Shown here: one piece after another, positions 13,900-29,700 of the stretch | How the letters are laid out: each line of letters starts with the position of its first letter | Numbering within the stretch: the first letter of the stretch is position 1 | Source of the DNA: Papilionanthe hookeriana x Papilionanthe teres | Lineage: Eukaryota; Streptophyta; Magnoliopsida; Asparagales; Orchidaceae | Direction of reading: 5' to 3' | NCBI GenBank assembly: GCA_022702705.1 | Contig: CM040421.1 | Span: 60,614,621 to 60,678,620, forward strand | DNA length: 64,000 bases | The notes under the pieces: model-generated | What the model was told of the DNA's origin: nothing | Database searches by the model: none | What the model saw: the letters and a program-made list of their open reading frames with translations, nothing else | Translations under genes and position numbers: made by a program

Positions 13900-16800
13900 G
13901 TCCGAAGGCGAATATATTAATAAGAGGAAAGGTACAAATAAGTTGGAAAGAAATGGCCAAAAAAGGATCCTAACCATCCGGCACACCACAATCATAGGAT
14001 ACATGTATACCCAAAAAAACCAAAATTTAAAAGTTAGACAGAAATTTAACACCAAAAGCTGTCAACATTCGCAGAATCAGTTAGCTTGCGAAATTTAATT
14101 TAGTCCTGCCTCTGCCTCTGGTTCTAGGACGGGAGTCAGCTAACAAATTATTAAGTTTGTTGTCATTTCCCGAATCAACCAATGTATCATCCATCAGGTT
14201 TGGTAGTAGGCCTCCATTCTTCTTCTTCCTGGATGTATAAACCTGTCTTTCATCATCCAAAATTTAACTCATCTGCTCCGTGGATTGGTCCAAAGCTTGG
14301 CAGACAGGTGTAAGCTGTTGCACATCATGAACTACATGTGTCTAAGTCATTGTAACTACTTGCTCTATCTGATAAGGCGGTAGAAAGTCGGTAGAAATAT
14401 TGCCACCCCTTATATCAAAGTTAGATTATATGGCAGGTGAAGTGTGAAACGTCTCCCTTGCCCCCACGAGAAGAGGTTCCAAAGTAGGACCTACATTATG
14501 AGCTTTATTTGATATGTCACCCACGAGGATAGTGGCATCTTCAGGAATATCCTTCTGATGATCAATAGTGGCAATAACTTGGAGCGGATCAGAAGGAGAG
14601 GGAATCACTGCCTTCGGTTGAGCACTTGGCTTCTTTGGTCTTAGATGTAGATGTAGATGGTGACATGGAGAATGTGAGCAATACGATGGGAAAGGTTCAA
14701 TAAAAACCTTTTGCCAATACCCTTGATGATGTGAGCCAATTCAAATTTCGTCGAAGCGATTGAGGTAATGCACCTTTCAATAAGTACTTTGGCTTCAGAG
14801 GGGACGGAAAAGATTATAAGTAGGAGTGTCTATTTAGAGTGGATTACCGTAAGTTGAGGCAATAGAGTATAACATTTCTTGAGTAAAATGCTAAGTTTTC
14901 AGTCCAGAGAGTCGAATCCAGACCGAAATGGTTGGTGGTTCTGTCTGGGGGTCAAAATCCGCCAACCATTTCAAAATCTTCATGGTTCTATTATCAATCC
15001 AGATTAATCGTCTAGCAAATAAACGTGTATAATCCTCTTCATTTTTAAGCTGAATAAGGATGTGTCTTCTATTTAAAAGGCGAACTTTCCATTTCCCAAC
15101 AAAGTGCATAAGCTCAAATTCCTTACGAATAAGCTCTATTTTGGGATGACCATAAAGAAATTTTCCGATCAGGTTCAAACGACAGATGTGAGCAAACTAA
15201 TTAGATTCTGCTTCTGTAAGAAAGATGGTTGGCTTCCCATTCTTCCTACCAAGTTTTTTGATGTAGCAAAATTCACCATCCTCTGCCAGCGCAAAAGGTG
15301 AGAAAAAACACGACTTAGGAGAACTTGAGGCGTGTACACCCACAAGGGAGGCAGCGTACGTTCTGTCCGAAGCCATACAGTGAAGAGTGCAGAGATTGAC
15401 CGAGGGAAACTATTGCAGCAGCCGGCAGTGACTGTCGAGCTGGAAGCCTGCAGCAGAAGGCACCGCAAGACTGCAATCGAAGGACTTCGAGCGTCAGAGC
15501 CTCTGTCGAGCTTTGATCGAGCCCGCAGCTGCAGACAGCACCGCGGCAGCACGCGGAAGCTGACGCGAGGTCCAGCTGAAATGAGTGGAACCTCTGCTTT
15601 GAAGCTCGGTCTGCAGTAGCAAAGCCGCGCAGCTCCAGCGAATGCCGCTAAGCAGGAAGCAAACGAAGCTACGAACGAAGAAGACGAAGAGCAGCAAAGA
15701 AAATGACACCGGAGAAGACGCGAGGATCAGAAGTAACAGTCGCTAGGGTTAGCCATGAGACGAAACCCTAGTAGAGCTGAATGTGGGAGACAAGTATATA
15801 TATATATATATATATATATATAAGACCGTTACTTCTAATCCTCGTGTCTTCTCCGGCGTTGTTTTCATCTTCGCCGTGCGGACCTCCGTGTCGACGGCTC
15901 GCGTCGTCTGGCCGCTGCAAACAGATTCGGCTGGACCTCTAATCGGATTCCGCGTGCTGCTGCGGCGCTGTCTGCAGTTGCGGGCTAGTCAAGGCTCGAC
16001 AGAGGCTCTGACGATCGAAGTTCGTTCGCACTCTTGAGGTGCTTCTGCTACAGGCTCCGCCACTGCCGCCTGCTGCAGTAGTTCACAGAAGTGCACACAC
16101 CCGACACTCCTCTTTGAGTCGCATAAAACTCTGCTCGCAGCCTGCCGGCCCGATCGTTCGATCTGTAGCGTTTCAACCATTCAATTCAGTTCTTGACTAC
16201 TGCTCCTGTTTACATGGCATGTCCTATTGAGACTAACGCTGCTAGGTCTAAAGTTACCTATGCTGGGGTGGTGGGAAAAGGCATGGATACTCTCAAAGAG
16301 CCTAAGCATTTGGTGTTCAACAGGCTCTTCATGATGCTGTGGCAGGTAGAGGTTTTTGTCCTTTTATTCACCCTCTAGGGGAGAAAGATGATTTTCCTGC
16401 TATTATTTTTTCTGAGAATAAATTAAATGCAATAAATGAGGAGGTGAAGTTTACCCTTATTAGTAAGTTTGTCTTGGGACATCCGAAAAATGAAATTTGT
16501 GAGGAAGTTCTTTGATTTATTCCACTTCATTGGAGCTTGGAAGATGGGACTGTTGGATAGAAGACATCTATTGATTAATTTAACAGTGGACTATGCTAGG
16601 TTGTTTTCCAACAGTCTGTTTTCATTACAAAGACTGAAATGAAGATTGTAAAGTTGATCTCGGATTTTGACTCTCTAAGGAACCTCCTATGATTCTGTTG
16701 GTTCGAGTTTTGGTCTTCATATAGTTATTTCAATCGAATATTTTGTTTCGAATTGGCGAGCCTTAGTACCCATTGAGAAGGGATGCTCCAACTTATAACA

Positions 16801-19800
16801 AGGCTAGAGTCCATTCTTCGCTGAGCTCTTAATTGAGAGGGATATTAGTCTTTCTAAATTCCATCGAATTTGGGTGGGCTCTAATCAGGAAGCTCTTTGG
16901 CAGGAGGTGGAAATGGAGCAAAAACCCTATTAATGACATCACTGCAGAATGTTTGGACGTACTAGATATAGGTGCTATAGACTCTATCCCCCAACAAAGA
17001 GATTGTCAAATAACTCTAAAGGAAATGCTGGGACTTCGGTGGGTAAGACAATTGAAGCCAATGGTTTGGCTGACATTGCTTCCCCATCTGTATCACTTGA
17101 AGAGAATGAATCTTTTGAAGCTGCTATTAGACAAGTTAATGAACTAGTTACCATTGTTACTCCTTCACCCTCTTCTGATCCTGCTGGAGAGGTCTTGCGA
17201 TTTGTCTCACTGGTTCGAACCTCAGAGGTGGAAAAGGAACAGTCTGAAGACATTGTGGAACCTATCGTCGCAAGCCGTCTTTCCCGCTCTAGATCGGACC
17301 GACACGTCTTCGGAAGAAGAATGACGAGTATACTGCTCCCGGCGGAAGAAGAAGGCTGGGGTACTATACAACTTGGAAAATTATTGGATGATACATTGAT
17401 CTCTCCTGGTAGTGGACAATCACTTCAGAGTTTGATTTTTGGATGCGCTACAAGAACCAGAGGAAGAGAAAGGCCTAGTGTACGTGTAAAAAAGGCTATA
17501 GGTCGTGGTAGTTTGATATCCAAAATATATAGCCTCTACTGTGATTATCATCCTTTACCAATAATCTTCAATGTCATAAGATCCTAAAAAAGACAATGAT
17601 CGGGGAAGAATAAGATGCAAAAATTAAGAGCACGTGTAATCTTACTAACAAAGACAAAAAATAAATAAAATTGACGTAAACTAAATATAGACGTTAAAGA
17701 TAGTGTACGTGTAAAATTAATAGTACCAAAATCAAAAACATTAGAGGTAGATCTAATTATTAAGGTAAAGAAAGAAAGATGTTTATGAAAGATGAAAAGG
17801 TTTTAGATTACCTGTCGTGTAATTTATGTACCATAATCAATAACCCATTGTGTGGAAGAGGAAAGAAGGCAAGTATTATAGTTACCCGACTCAACAAAGA
17901 CGGTGATAAAGGAAGATTTCTTAGATCTTTCTGGAATTGGATGAATTTAGCATATTAATTTGCAGAAATTGAGAGGGTAACTTTGAAAGGCCTCATTGCT
18001 AATTGGAGAGAGTCGTCTTAGATCTTTCTGAAATTGGTGTAGCTCCATGTAAGTTGGCTATGCTCTAGAACACTTTGATATTTCTTAAGTAACCTCTAAC
18101 ACATTTTATTCATATAACCAGAATCATGGAATAGTAACAAATTACCATCAAGTCTTGATTTCCAGTACTCAAAGTTCCAATCCATAATTGCCCTGAGACA
18201 TAGATTTACTGATTCAAGTATTTTTCTAGCAAGCAAGAGCATTTGGCAGCTCTATGAATAAAGTCTACGCAACACTCGAGTACAGGTTTCCCTCAGAGTA
18301 GTAACCCCTGGATCAGATAGGATTTGTGATTCGACAACTTCATTTTGCGAGTTAAGACAAGCTAAAAAACTCATAATAGTCTTTTTTCTCTTTGAGTCTG
18401 CTGAATCTTAATATTAGCATTAAAATGCAAGAGCATATTCAATTATTCATAAACACATTTAAAGTGCATGTGAAATGTGTTAAGTACGGCAACAATAAAC
18501 CTTTATCCCACTAAGCGGGGACAAATACATGAATCAATTTTCTCCATTGAGTCATATTGAGTGTCATATTTTTATTTAATTCTAATATGTTAAGATCATT
18601 TTTATACAATATACCCCAAGTCATTTTAGGTTTATCTCTACCTTTCTTAACATTCGTCGAATCTAAAAAATCTATTCTCCTAATTGGATCACCGGATGGT
18701 CGACATTTAATGTGACCAAACCATCTAAGACTACTCTCTCCAATTTTGTCGGCCACTGGAGCTACACCAACCCTTTTACGAATAGACTTATTTGGTATTT
18801 TGTCTCTTAAGTGTCAAGTCGCTCATCCACCTAAGTATTCTCATCTCAACAACATTCTGTGTCATAAAGCATTGCAGGTCTCACCACCATCTTATAAAAT
18901 TTTCCTTCAAGTGTAAGCAGTACTTCTCTATCACAAAATAGGCTTGATGCATTCCTCCACTTCTACCAACCAATCAATGTGAATTCTACTAAAAACGTCC
19001 CAAGCCCAAGTTTTTATCCTAATATTAGCTTCATAGACTAACTTTTTTGCCCGCATCCGTCCATAATATAGAAACCCTTTCTTATTTGACACTACACCCA
19101 AACGCCGGTGTAAAGTATTTAGGTTATACAGTATGTCAGTTCTAGGAGACGCCCTAGCATTTACAAAATGATTTACAGGATTTATGTCATTATTTTTCGA
19201 CAAAAATTTTACAATGGTTGTCGACTACCTAACATAACCCTCCGCGTTCGCATCTCGGGCTTGGGACGCAACAACGGCATTGGTGTATGATATGTGATAT
19301 GTCTTAAGGGATTGATCATATTGTTCAGTGGCATTGTGATTGTGTTAAAGATGCAATAGAGGAATTGAAGTTTGTGTTTTTTGGTGATGTCGGGCCAGAT
19401 TAATCAGGTTCCATAAAGTTCCATATTTGTATCAAAAGTTGGTCATCAACCATCTACTTAGAGCAAGTCGGATCAGTCTCAGCTGGGGAACTCTCAATAA
19501 GTCTTTCTCTTGAGAGATCCCACTTTAAATAGAGTCTCGTAATTTTATTTCAATAAAAATAATTGATATCATTTAACTTTCCATCTGAAATTTTAGCCAC
19601 TGCTGAAACCAAACTTGTCGCAATGTGTTTTTGTTTCACGGCAATGATTATCACCAATTATTCAAAGAGAATTAATCAACTAATCCCACTAATAAATTCC
19701 TTAATGCAACAACACAGACAAACCGAATGATGAGTGCCGACTGTCAGAGATGAACAACACCAACTTGTAGGAGATAAATGACTCGACAAGTGGTTCAAAG

Positions 19801-22012
19801 TTTGTTGAAGACAAACAAATACAATGAAGCTAATGAAGTCCACAAAACCAAACAAGATGAAGGTGAATCTAGAAAAATCGGGTCGTATGATGTACTCAAG
19901 ACGGACTGCACAAACTCGCCAAACGAAGAAGTTGTTTGGCCAAACGACGCAATCAAACATGCATACAAGCTTGATGAATAATGCAGTCGACGTCAACCAA
20001 CGAGGCCAGCTAGTCATCCTACATAGAATCGAAGCTGAATGAGCAGATTCAAACACGAAAAGAAGGTCAACAAGACTAACGAGTGATTTAGTTGAAGTGT
20101 TCAACAGCATTGATCAATGCAAACAAACAAAGGATGCAGACCGGCATTTCAATTGAAGCGGGGCAATGAAATATACCCTAATTATGTTGAAGCCGAGCCT
20201 AGAGCTCTGATACTATGTGAAGGGAAGCTTCACTTTCTCTTATTCCAAAATTGAAAGCATATGAAACATATTTATATACACACGTATCTCTATAGATTAG
20301 GAATATTTCTAATATATAGAGATACTATAATCAGATCTCTAATAATTAGGTTATCTAATACCAAGCTTCTGAACATACAGCAAATTAAAGTTAATACTTT
20401 CTGTAACATAGGTTAATATTCAAGTCATGTGAATTACCTTTACTTAAAAACAATGTCTGTCCATATTTAAGAATGTTAAATATAACTAAGTGGGTTTACC
20501 AATTCACAAAAGGAAACTTTATGAGAATTAATCAAATATACTTTAGTTTTTCTTCATATTTCACCACTTTTGAAAATTTTAATAGTTTCTTTATTAGAAA
20601 GCATATAAATATTTTTATCATTACACTTGGATGCAAAATATCCAATTGCATTATACATTCTTCACATGCATGATTTGTATGAAAAATTTTATCGAAAGCT
20701 TGCCATTAACTAAAATAAAAGTCTACTAAAGATGCTAACACAAGAATGTGTTATTCAAGCGATGAAAAAATAATGGTTCATCCAAATTCTAAAAGATTTG
20801 TTACAACAATCCCAGGAAACTTAACAACTAGAAAAATAGTATTGTATAAATTTATAAAATGAATTCAGGGAAATGTTTGCTGGTTAACAATCCAGAAAAA
20901 AAAATGGTATTAATCTAGTTAAAAATGTATGCAATCTGAGCTTTTAAAGAAGCATCAAACAAAGCCTAGATATTTCTCTTTTTTTATTTTATTTTCTCCT
21001 TTTGATTCCACATCCAATCAACCACAAGTCCAATATTCCAGAGGTTATATTAGTAATGATGAATATCAAATGTATACAGGTGGAAAGACAGGTCTGCAAA
21101 TAATGATATATTAATATTTCTATAAGAAGATTGCAAAAAGAAAGCTCCCAAAGCAGAAAACAATATGAAAATAATGTAATAAATATAATCACAAATTAAA
21201 TATATACTGAAAAAGGTTGAAGATAATATATTAAAACTATGATAATCCAATACACTAAATATAAATTGCATTCTTAAGTACAACAAGTAGAAAAAAATGT
21301 AACAAATGAAAAAATAACGTTAGAAAATCAATTAATTTTAAAGTGCCCATGTTTTCTTTTATTTTTAATGGTGAATGATAAATGGCAAAGTGTGTTTCAA
21401 ACGTGTAGCAAGAGAAACAAATTTCTCCAACAGTGGGCTGCAAATCCTTTCATAGTTTACAGCACGCTGCCTAAGAAAAGGCACTAAATGTCTTGCTTTA
21501 TAAAATGAATCGCACAAGGAAGTTATACAATGCTTATGCTGTGCCTCACATCAACTAAGGACATCGAACATCCTTGCATCAATAGGTGTGGTTCTTTAGC
21601 AAAGCAAAACCTCATTATCACATGTCACGTCACAATATACAGATATTATTTCCAACGCAAACAAAAAATGATACAACTATGAAACAATGAGAAAAAATTA
21701 TGATGCTTGGCGTAAGATTAACAGATAAATATTTAAAGTTCTCAAAGATGTATAATTTTTTTAAATTTGCCCTCGCATAAATATCTTAAAAAGGTAATTG
21801 TTTAACTCATCATGTATATCAAAAATGATATAAGATTCAAATACCTCCTTCCAATTAGAAACATATGAGCCAAACCTTCTTGCATCAAAAGAACAGCCAG
21901 GTCAGCACTTGCAGCAGGATCTGCAATGCAGTTCCATGATATCAAATTACTTTTTCAATGCCTAGATAAGATAATGAGGGGATATATAATTTTCAATATA
22001 TATAGTAAAAAG

Positions 22013-22056
<44 letters not shown>

Positions 22057-23706
22057 CAGAGAGAGGTTTCAAGACTACAATCCAACCAACAAATAAAATG
22101 TGAATTTCGCTTCCCATTGGACTTTTGCTCTCAGAGGAATTAATTTTGACATCAAGATTGTAGGTCCTGACCTAGAACATTGTAATGCCAGGGAGCAAAA
22201 CTTATGAAACAGTATAATTATTTTAGATGGGAATGAGCTTAAGATATTTATTCATTCTTTTAATTTTGATCATTTTCAAATTAAAAGTCGAGCATAAAAA
22301 CTGTTTTTAATAAAATTTAGGTAACGAGCAATGCCAGCAGGAGGCACAATATTGTGAACTATCAAAACCATTCTAAAATGCATTGAAATAAAATAAACAA
22401 TTTTGTTGGAGGCTTCAACAAATTTCTGCCATATATAGTTTTCAATATAAGAAATCAAGATGGGATGTCCTGATTTGTACTTTTAGAGCCTTAAGACCAA
22501 ATTTTCCATTGTCATAGAAAAATATAAAGGTAAAAACAAGGTCTCCCTTAAGACCTTGAGTGCACCAAAGCACACACGACAACAAACGCCGAGTTTGCAG
22601 TATTTCCATGCATAGCCTGCTACAAATACCTTTTAATTTTCAATATTAATTGGTGGCAGTTACCCCTGCCAATAACAGCAAAGCAATAATGTGTTGCTAT
22701 CATTTATTATTTTAATATTAATTGTTGGTAGCTCATCCCTTAGAACAACATTAAAGCGATAATGTGCTGTTATCATTTACCTATTATTGTTAGAAATTAT
22801 ATGGTATGAATGGCGGACAAAAATAAAAAACCTACACAACGATAATGAGAGAATTTTCAGGTTACAAAAATAAAGAAATAAAAAACTGCAATCAACATGA
22901 AAATTAAGAACGTCAAGTAGCAATATTAGCAATGGAAATAATGGAGAATTTATTCTGAGAGCATATACCGCAGGCTTGGTGAAGTATATCGAGTGAGAAT
23001 GAATCCCATATATCCTGCAAGCATAAATCAGCAAATCAACTTTTGGTAACACATGTAGCACAGCAGTACTTCATAATATAGGAGAAAATCTTTCTATCTG
23101 TATCCAGGTCAAAAAAAAAAAAAAAAAATCAACTATATTGCTCCGAGTCCAACATCGTTGACATTAGAACCAAGAGACTTGAAGCATAAAAAGGATAAAA
23201 CCAATAAATAGTTTATCAGTAGCGGTCAAGCTTCAACTGCAAAACGCAAAATGCTATTATGGCCTGATAAGCGCTTAATCAGCACCATCTCTAACTTCAA
23301 CAAATAACAAAATGAAGTTCAACAACTATGTTTTGAAGGCAACAATCCTCAATCCTACCCTCATGATCAAGTGACCAGACTTCCATTTAAAAAATTACTC
23401 AGAAATGCGGAAGAACAGGAATTTTAAAAATTAAGAATCAAAAAAAAGAAAATTGTCAAATAATCACTTGACCATTTATAGAGGTTAATCAAGTCCCTAG
23501 TCTATAAAAGCGTTAATTTAGGCCCTAGACTATTTTAATGGGAGCTAAAATAGTCCTACTTTGAACTATTTTAGCACATATTAAAAGAGTCTGACAACTA
23601 ATTTGGCAATTTTACCGTCTCTAGGGCTAAAATGACCCCACGTAAATAGTCAAAGGACTGTTTTGCCACTTCAAAAAACCATGTAATTTGAGATGTGAAG
23701 AGTACA

Positions 23707-23737
<31 letters not shown>

Positions 23738-26700
23738 CAAAGAGCGCCAAATTCTAATTGATATGCAGCCACGTTATTAATATGGAGATGCATAATATGA
23801 TGTACATATTGAGAATGTGTTTTTGGAAGGAAGACATGAAATAAATTCAAGGGTTTCCAAGCATACCTTCCTTAGCACAAATGGCCTATGTAGTTCAACT
23901 TCAAGTGTATGAAATTGGCCGATCTGGATAAATTGCAATTTAGAAGCAGCATTACGTCCACTGTCTCATATGAGACATAATTCCATCATGATGAAAACTG
24001 ACCTTCACATGTTCATTCTGCAAGATGTTCTTGCCACGTATGCGCAAGATCGAACCCTCCTTATTGTAATCTACACTCTAAGAGACACAAAGGAATAAAT
24101 CAAATCATTCAAATAGGCAATGCACAGCCTTTCATAACATAATAGCAAAATGCTGCTAACTACTTGTAACCTCGCACTTTTGAGGACTCTCATAACTCAG
24201 TTAACTTTTAAATTCCCTAAACACCCATTCTTTTTATATTAAGGCCTACCTTAACATCTCGCCTTCCTTCTTCATTCATATTTACCCAATCCCCAACCCC
24301 GGACATCAGTGACATATAAGGGGTAAACGAACAAATAAGAGCTAACATTCACTGACTATAATGTTTAACATTTTCAACAGAATTAGGTTAGTTATATACA
24401 ATCTGATGTTCTATTAGCACAAAAATAACATAATCAACATCTAACTTATGATTCCTCCTTTTTTTTTTTTTTTTTGGAATCCTACTATGAGACCAAGTAC
24501 AGTGAGTGCTCAGACCAATTCTTTTTTCAAAAAGAAGAGACAATTTATAGACAAATTTTTAAGTGTCCATTAGTTATTTGCATAATGACAAATTTTGAGC
24601 AACTTTAAAGCCGATAATAGAGCTGCTGAGTTCCAGATAGCCAATGGCTAAACCAGGCAACACATGAAAAAGATAACAGGGCCAAAGTTCAAGACATCCG
24701 TCTGCAAATGCTCTGAACTTTCGTTATTAAATTAATAAATTTATAGAAAAACCTGATGTGGAAGGATGCGATGATAAAAGAAGAAAGAAGTCTAAGCAAA
24801 AGAAAGTAAGCTTTCTAAGAACAATACAATTTTCTAATTAAAGAATTAATTGAACAGTGAAAAGCACCAAACATAATATATTAAAAATATAGATAAGGAC
24901 TAACAGCACGTAACTAACAGCGGGAATTAGAGGCAAATGAAATGAAATAACTGTACTGGTGCTTCATAAACGTTTGAACAAGCCCATCAAAGATAAAAAA
25001 TTTTGAGAGTAAAACACGATTGAAAATTTTAAGAGAAAAATATGAGGTTGCAGCAAAGGGGGAACATTTTTTGTTTTATAAAAAACAATTCAGAAACGTT
25101 ACATGCAAACACTAAATTAGCGGCATAGGATACTGTAGCTATGGCAATAAAGACTGCTGCTCCAACTTCAGGAAACTAATGGAAATCATAAAAGATGGCC
25201 ACAAATTTATAAGCTTAGAAACCTTATGAATATACCTCAACATTAATTTCCAGCTTTAACTTCACACGTTCAGAATCTCTTCCGCCGGATGCCAGCTCTC
25301 TGACAACTTTCCTACAACAAAAAGAAGATTATAAAATGTAATAATTCTCCAAATAAAATTGAATAGATATTATTTGGTATCATCTAGCCAAGTTTTCTCA
25401 AACTGATGGCCCCACAAAATTTAAAGTCCACGGACTTCATTTTAAATAAATAAATAAAACAAAATTAAGGAAATAGTTGAGGTAGAACATTAAAGCAAAA
25501 TGCGATCCCCTTACCAGCACTAGCCTGAGAAGGAACTTAAGTTCTCAACCTTAGCCCACACTGCATAGGAGCTGTTTTGTTTAATTCAAATATGTGACTT
25601 ACAAATATCAAACGATGCAACTATACCTGTGTGTGCTTTAAGCGTACGAGTAAATGTGTGTGTACATACACACAGTGGAAGAGATCAAATGAGAAGAACT
25701 CGGTCAAATAAAATTGCCTAAGCGCTTAGTTCAATAGGCTTTGTTTTCAATGGCATAGGATGCAGTATTGCCGTCAGTAGGTCCATAGAACATATGATGT
25801 GAAGTTACAAATTTTATCTTTGATGTATTATGTAGTGTACAAAAGGCTACACAATATTATAATTTAAATTTTCTGAATTATACAATATTAATAAATAAGG
25901 AATTACAATTGATTCAGAAAAAACAATCTTTTGATTTACAGCCATCCATTATACCGGGATGATTAAAAAATGAGAAAAATATCACAAATATTAATCTAAA
26001 CATTGTAGAATTTTATTAGACGAAGATCAACAATAGTGGTGCATGTTTCACATCACATTCCCTGTGACTAGGGGGTTATTTGGTTTGTTGAAAATGAAAT
26101 GCAATATAAAAGGTTGGAGAGTACAATGATTACAATGTATTAGAAATACTTTCTAGTTTATTTGCTTCACAATAAAATAAATATAGGACATTATATATTT
26201 TTATTAGTTTTGAAGTGGATTGAAAATAAAGTATTTCAAAATACATTTTAAATATAGGACATTATATATTTTTATTAGTTTTGAAGTGGATTGAAAATAA
26301 AGTATTTCAAAATATATTTTTTGTCTGGCGGCTACCAGCAGAGGCAGCGGATAGCCAGTGGCAAGGGAGGCAAGAGGGGACGAGTGGCGGAGGCTTAGCT
26401 ATGGCATTTCACATGAATGGAGTAATTTAAATTCGGCCAAATCAGCCGAATTCTAAATTCAGCAAAAATGAACTACAGTGTAAACCTTAATTTCATTCAT
26501 ATTTTACCTTCTATTTGTAATTCTTCATATCAAACACATAATTTTCTCAAATTCCTACCAAAGAATTACTGTACACTACAACTTCACTCAGCCAAACAGC
26601 CCCTAAAAAGCTAGCACCAAATGCTTTGTGCAAACCAAAAAATGTCTCATAGGAGTCAGCATCAAGGAAATTCAACCTTGAAAGCTGCACGGGAAAAAAA

Positions 26701-29700
26701 CCTAAATTAGTATGACCCTTATCATATTGATGCTCCTGAAGAAATAAAGAATAGCCATTCTGATACCATAATTAAGCACAACAACAGGAAATGCAAGATT
26801 TATTACTGAAATCAAATGAGTACCACCAAATACATGAAAATAGTAAGTAACAACAAACACAACACATAAACAGAAACTAGGATTAGGTTCAGGGTTGGTG
26901 GTGATTGGCTTTGGAGGTGGGAAGGGGTGGAGAGTGATGGAATGAGTATATGGGGGTGCTGGTGTGAGGCAACAGCACTATGAAGAAGGTCTTGGGTTAC
27001 GGTTTAGGGGAACGCAGCAAGTATAGAGGGGAAGGACTGCAGAAAGGCGGCAAGCAGCCTGTCTTCAGGATGACGACAGCGAGGAGGGTTGATGACATGG
27101 GGCAGCAAATTAGGAAGGGTGGAGAGGTGGTAGAAGGTTGCAGGAAAACAGTAAAGCGGTTGTTTTTGGATGGCGATAGTAAATACTATGACAATGGCGG
27201 CGGAGGGAAGGTCGTGGAGGGGTGAGAAGATCAAGGATAATCACCAACATGGATGCGATACAGTCGGAGCAACACTCGTAGTCGAATACAATCCTAGAAG
27301 AAGAAGTTTGGACGCCAACGAGTGTCCTAACAAAGAACAAGAAAAATTGCCCTAAACAGGATAAAGAAACATATATATAGTACTACATAACAAAAATGGG
27401 GCCCACTCCTATGGAGAGGCAGCCCTAGACCACAAAAGTGGGTGGTCGAACTCTCCTTTCTCCCCTGTTGAACCAATTCAGCCGCTCAGTTGATCCAGCA
27501 TTCAGTTCAGAACAGGAAGTCCACGTCCCACACTGTTTACGAGAGACGTGCACCCCGCAAAATCGTGAGACACCCCGCGTCCGTTTCTAGGGGTAGGCGT
27601 CAGAGCAGAAACTTTTGCCTGCCTATTGAAAGTGACGGTATTGTTGTAACCTCTCAGGGTTGAAGGATCTTTGATGGAAGCTCTAGAAGCATTTGGATCC
27701 CACTGTCGACTGCATTGTCCCTTGAACCACTGAAGGAGTTTTCATCACTTGCAAGCATACAGCCATATTGGTCTAGCTTCTAGGCATACACCTTTGAACC
27801 GACCTTGCACTTTGTGTCTTTTATCTTTTGTTGAACCTCCAAAAGTAGCACAAGGTTTGCTCAACCTAATCTGAAGTGAAAGCAACTTGAATCTCCCTGA
27901 ACGGTGATAGTCACATTGGCAAGCTATCGAACAAGATGTCTTGAAACTCTCTTTGTATTGGATGTGTTGTATCTAAAACTGGCTCTTTTGTCTCGTTATA
28001 CTCTAACATCACAAAAATTAATCCTAGTGGCGCTTCTCTGCTGGCAAGGCACTTGTAATCGTTGATTCTGAGGGTAGGACTATGTGTTTTCCATCTTTAG
28101 TAAAAGAGTAGGCGTTCATGAACCTGTCATGCTAAGTCTAGCGATCAAACTGTCACAGTCTCCCCAACAAAAGGTGACAAGCATCCTGATCATGTAGAAA
28201 ACTCCACAAAACACCTCTTTTCAATGATACTCCATTTTTCTTCCTCAATCATGTCAAAGAGTATGGTTGGGAGTGTCTCTGAGTTGTGAGGCTCAACTTG
28301 TCTATGAAGGTGTGCATATTGCATTAACAAATGGTACAGTATTAGCAGGCATCAGCCTCGATCACACTCAAAAAAGTGGAGTCACAAGTGTAAGCATCCC
28401 AAAAAAAAGACCTATGCAAAGTAAGCCTGGAGCAAAAATGGGTTGCTTTGTTACAAAATCTATTAAGCAGAAATGAAAAGAACATTTTGAAAGTTATGCA
28501 AACAAGTGAGATCAGTACCACTGTCGAGTTGTTGATCCAACCGAGAACTATCCATGCATTGGCAGAGCCAATCAATAGTTGTAGTGTTGTCGCCTTCAAT
28601 GATGATGCCTTTGGCTTCAAGCATCCACGGCTTAATGAAAGAATTAAGAAGGAATATTGCATCCCATCATAAAGCTATCCCAATGCAGGAGCTGTGCGGC
28701 CAGCCGCGAAGATAAGATCCCCATTTTGATCTCATAGGAACACCAATGAGGGGACGAAAAAAGCCCAACGGGCTGAGAAGTTCTTGATTGCTCCGGAATA
28801 GATTGATCTTCCAGCTGGGGAATAGGGCGATAATGGAGGCAGCAATAATAGTTGGAGTACCAAAGGTCTTGTTGTGTTTCTTGGTGTTACAGGCCCGCCA
28901 ACTCTAGCAAACAGCGTAGCGACATATTTTACCTAACGGTAGGGATGGTTGTTGCATGCGCATTAGCTCAGCATATGTCTCCCCCAGTGGAGTTGAATTC
29001 AGGGATCGGCGACCCACAATTTCACAGGTTTCGAATGATGCTTCTCAAGACTTCACAATTAGCAACCACATGTGAGTGATCTTCGATTTCTCTACATAAT
29101 CTCCACCAAAACAAATGTTCCATAGGATACAATTTGAATTTGTTAATCCAGCACTTGTTTTAGGTTTCATCAGCAAAGAGCTTGTCATAAGCCAAAGAAG
29201 TTACAATCTCGCCAGAGAGGCAGTGCAAAGCTCCAAACAGTCAAGATGGGGGGGTCAGGATTTATTGAACCTGAGTAATGGTATGGGTAAGATCCTCTCC
29301 AAAGCATTGCTTCATCAGCCCAATGCTGCATCTGCCTTCACATAAAGAGTCAGCAACCTTGAGGTTCCTAATCAGCTCAAAATTTAAAAAAGTGGGCCAC
29401 TTGAATCGGGATTGTCCATAATCCAAACATGACTGAGAACCACTAATGCTCTGGCCGCCTTCAACTTTCCATCTAATGATGTTTTGGAGGTTGTGTGCTC
29501 CATCGACAATCACTTTCCAAGCAATAGAATCACTTGTGATATGTGTGCTTGTCCACGGGTTATGACCATAAAGTTCACCAATGCATTGGTTGGAAAGAAG
29601 ATCGGGTGAGGTAAGAAAGGACCCGATCAGCAGGGCCCTAAGAGGGCCACTCCATTGATCCATGAAAGGAGGACCATACACCCAGCAAGTTTCAGTCTGT

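Noticed and set aside
19676..20110. 144-codon minus-strand frame
   Set aside because: Cys/Phe-rich with no domain, directly behind a primer-binding-like site; most likely retroelement leader.
26757..26768. Ctgatacca left of the 3' LTR as a second primer binding site
   Set aside because: A primer site is not expected outside the 3' LTR and no element lies to its left; taken as chance or as a relic of a tandem copy.
27004..27340. Overlapping frames on both strands in the LTR
   Set aside because: They fall in a non-coding, G-rich LTR and are not conserved in frame between the two LTR copies.
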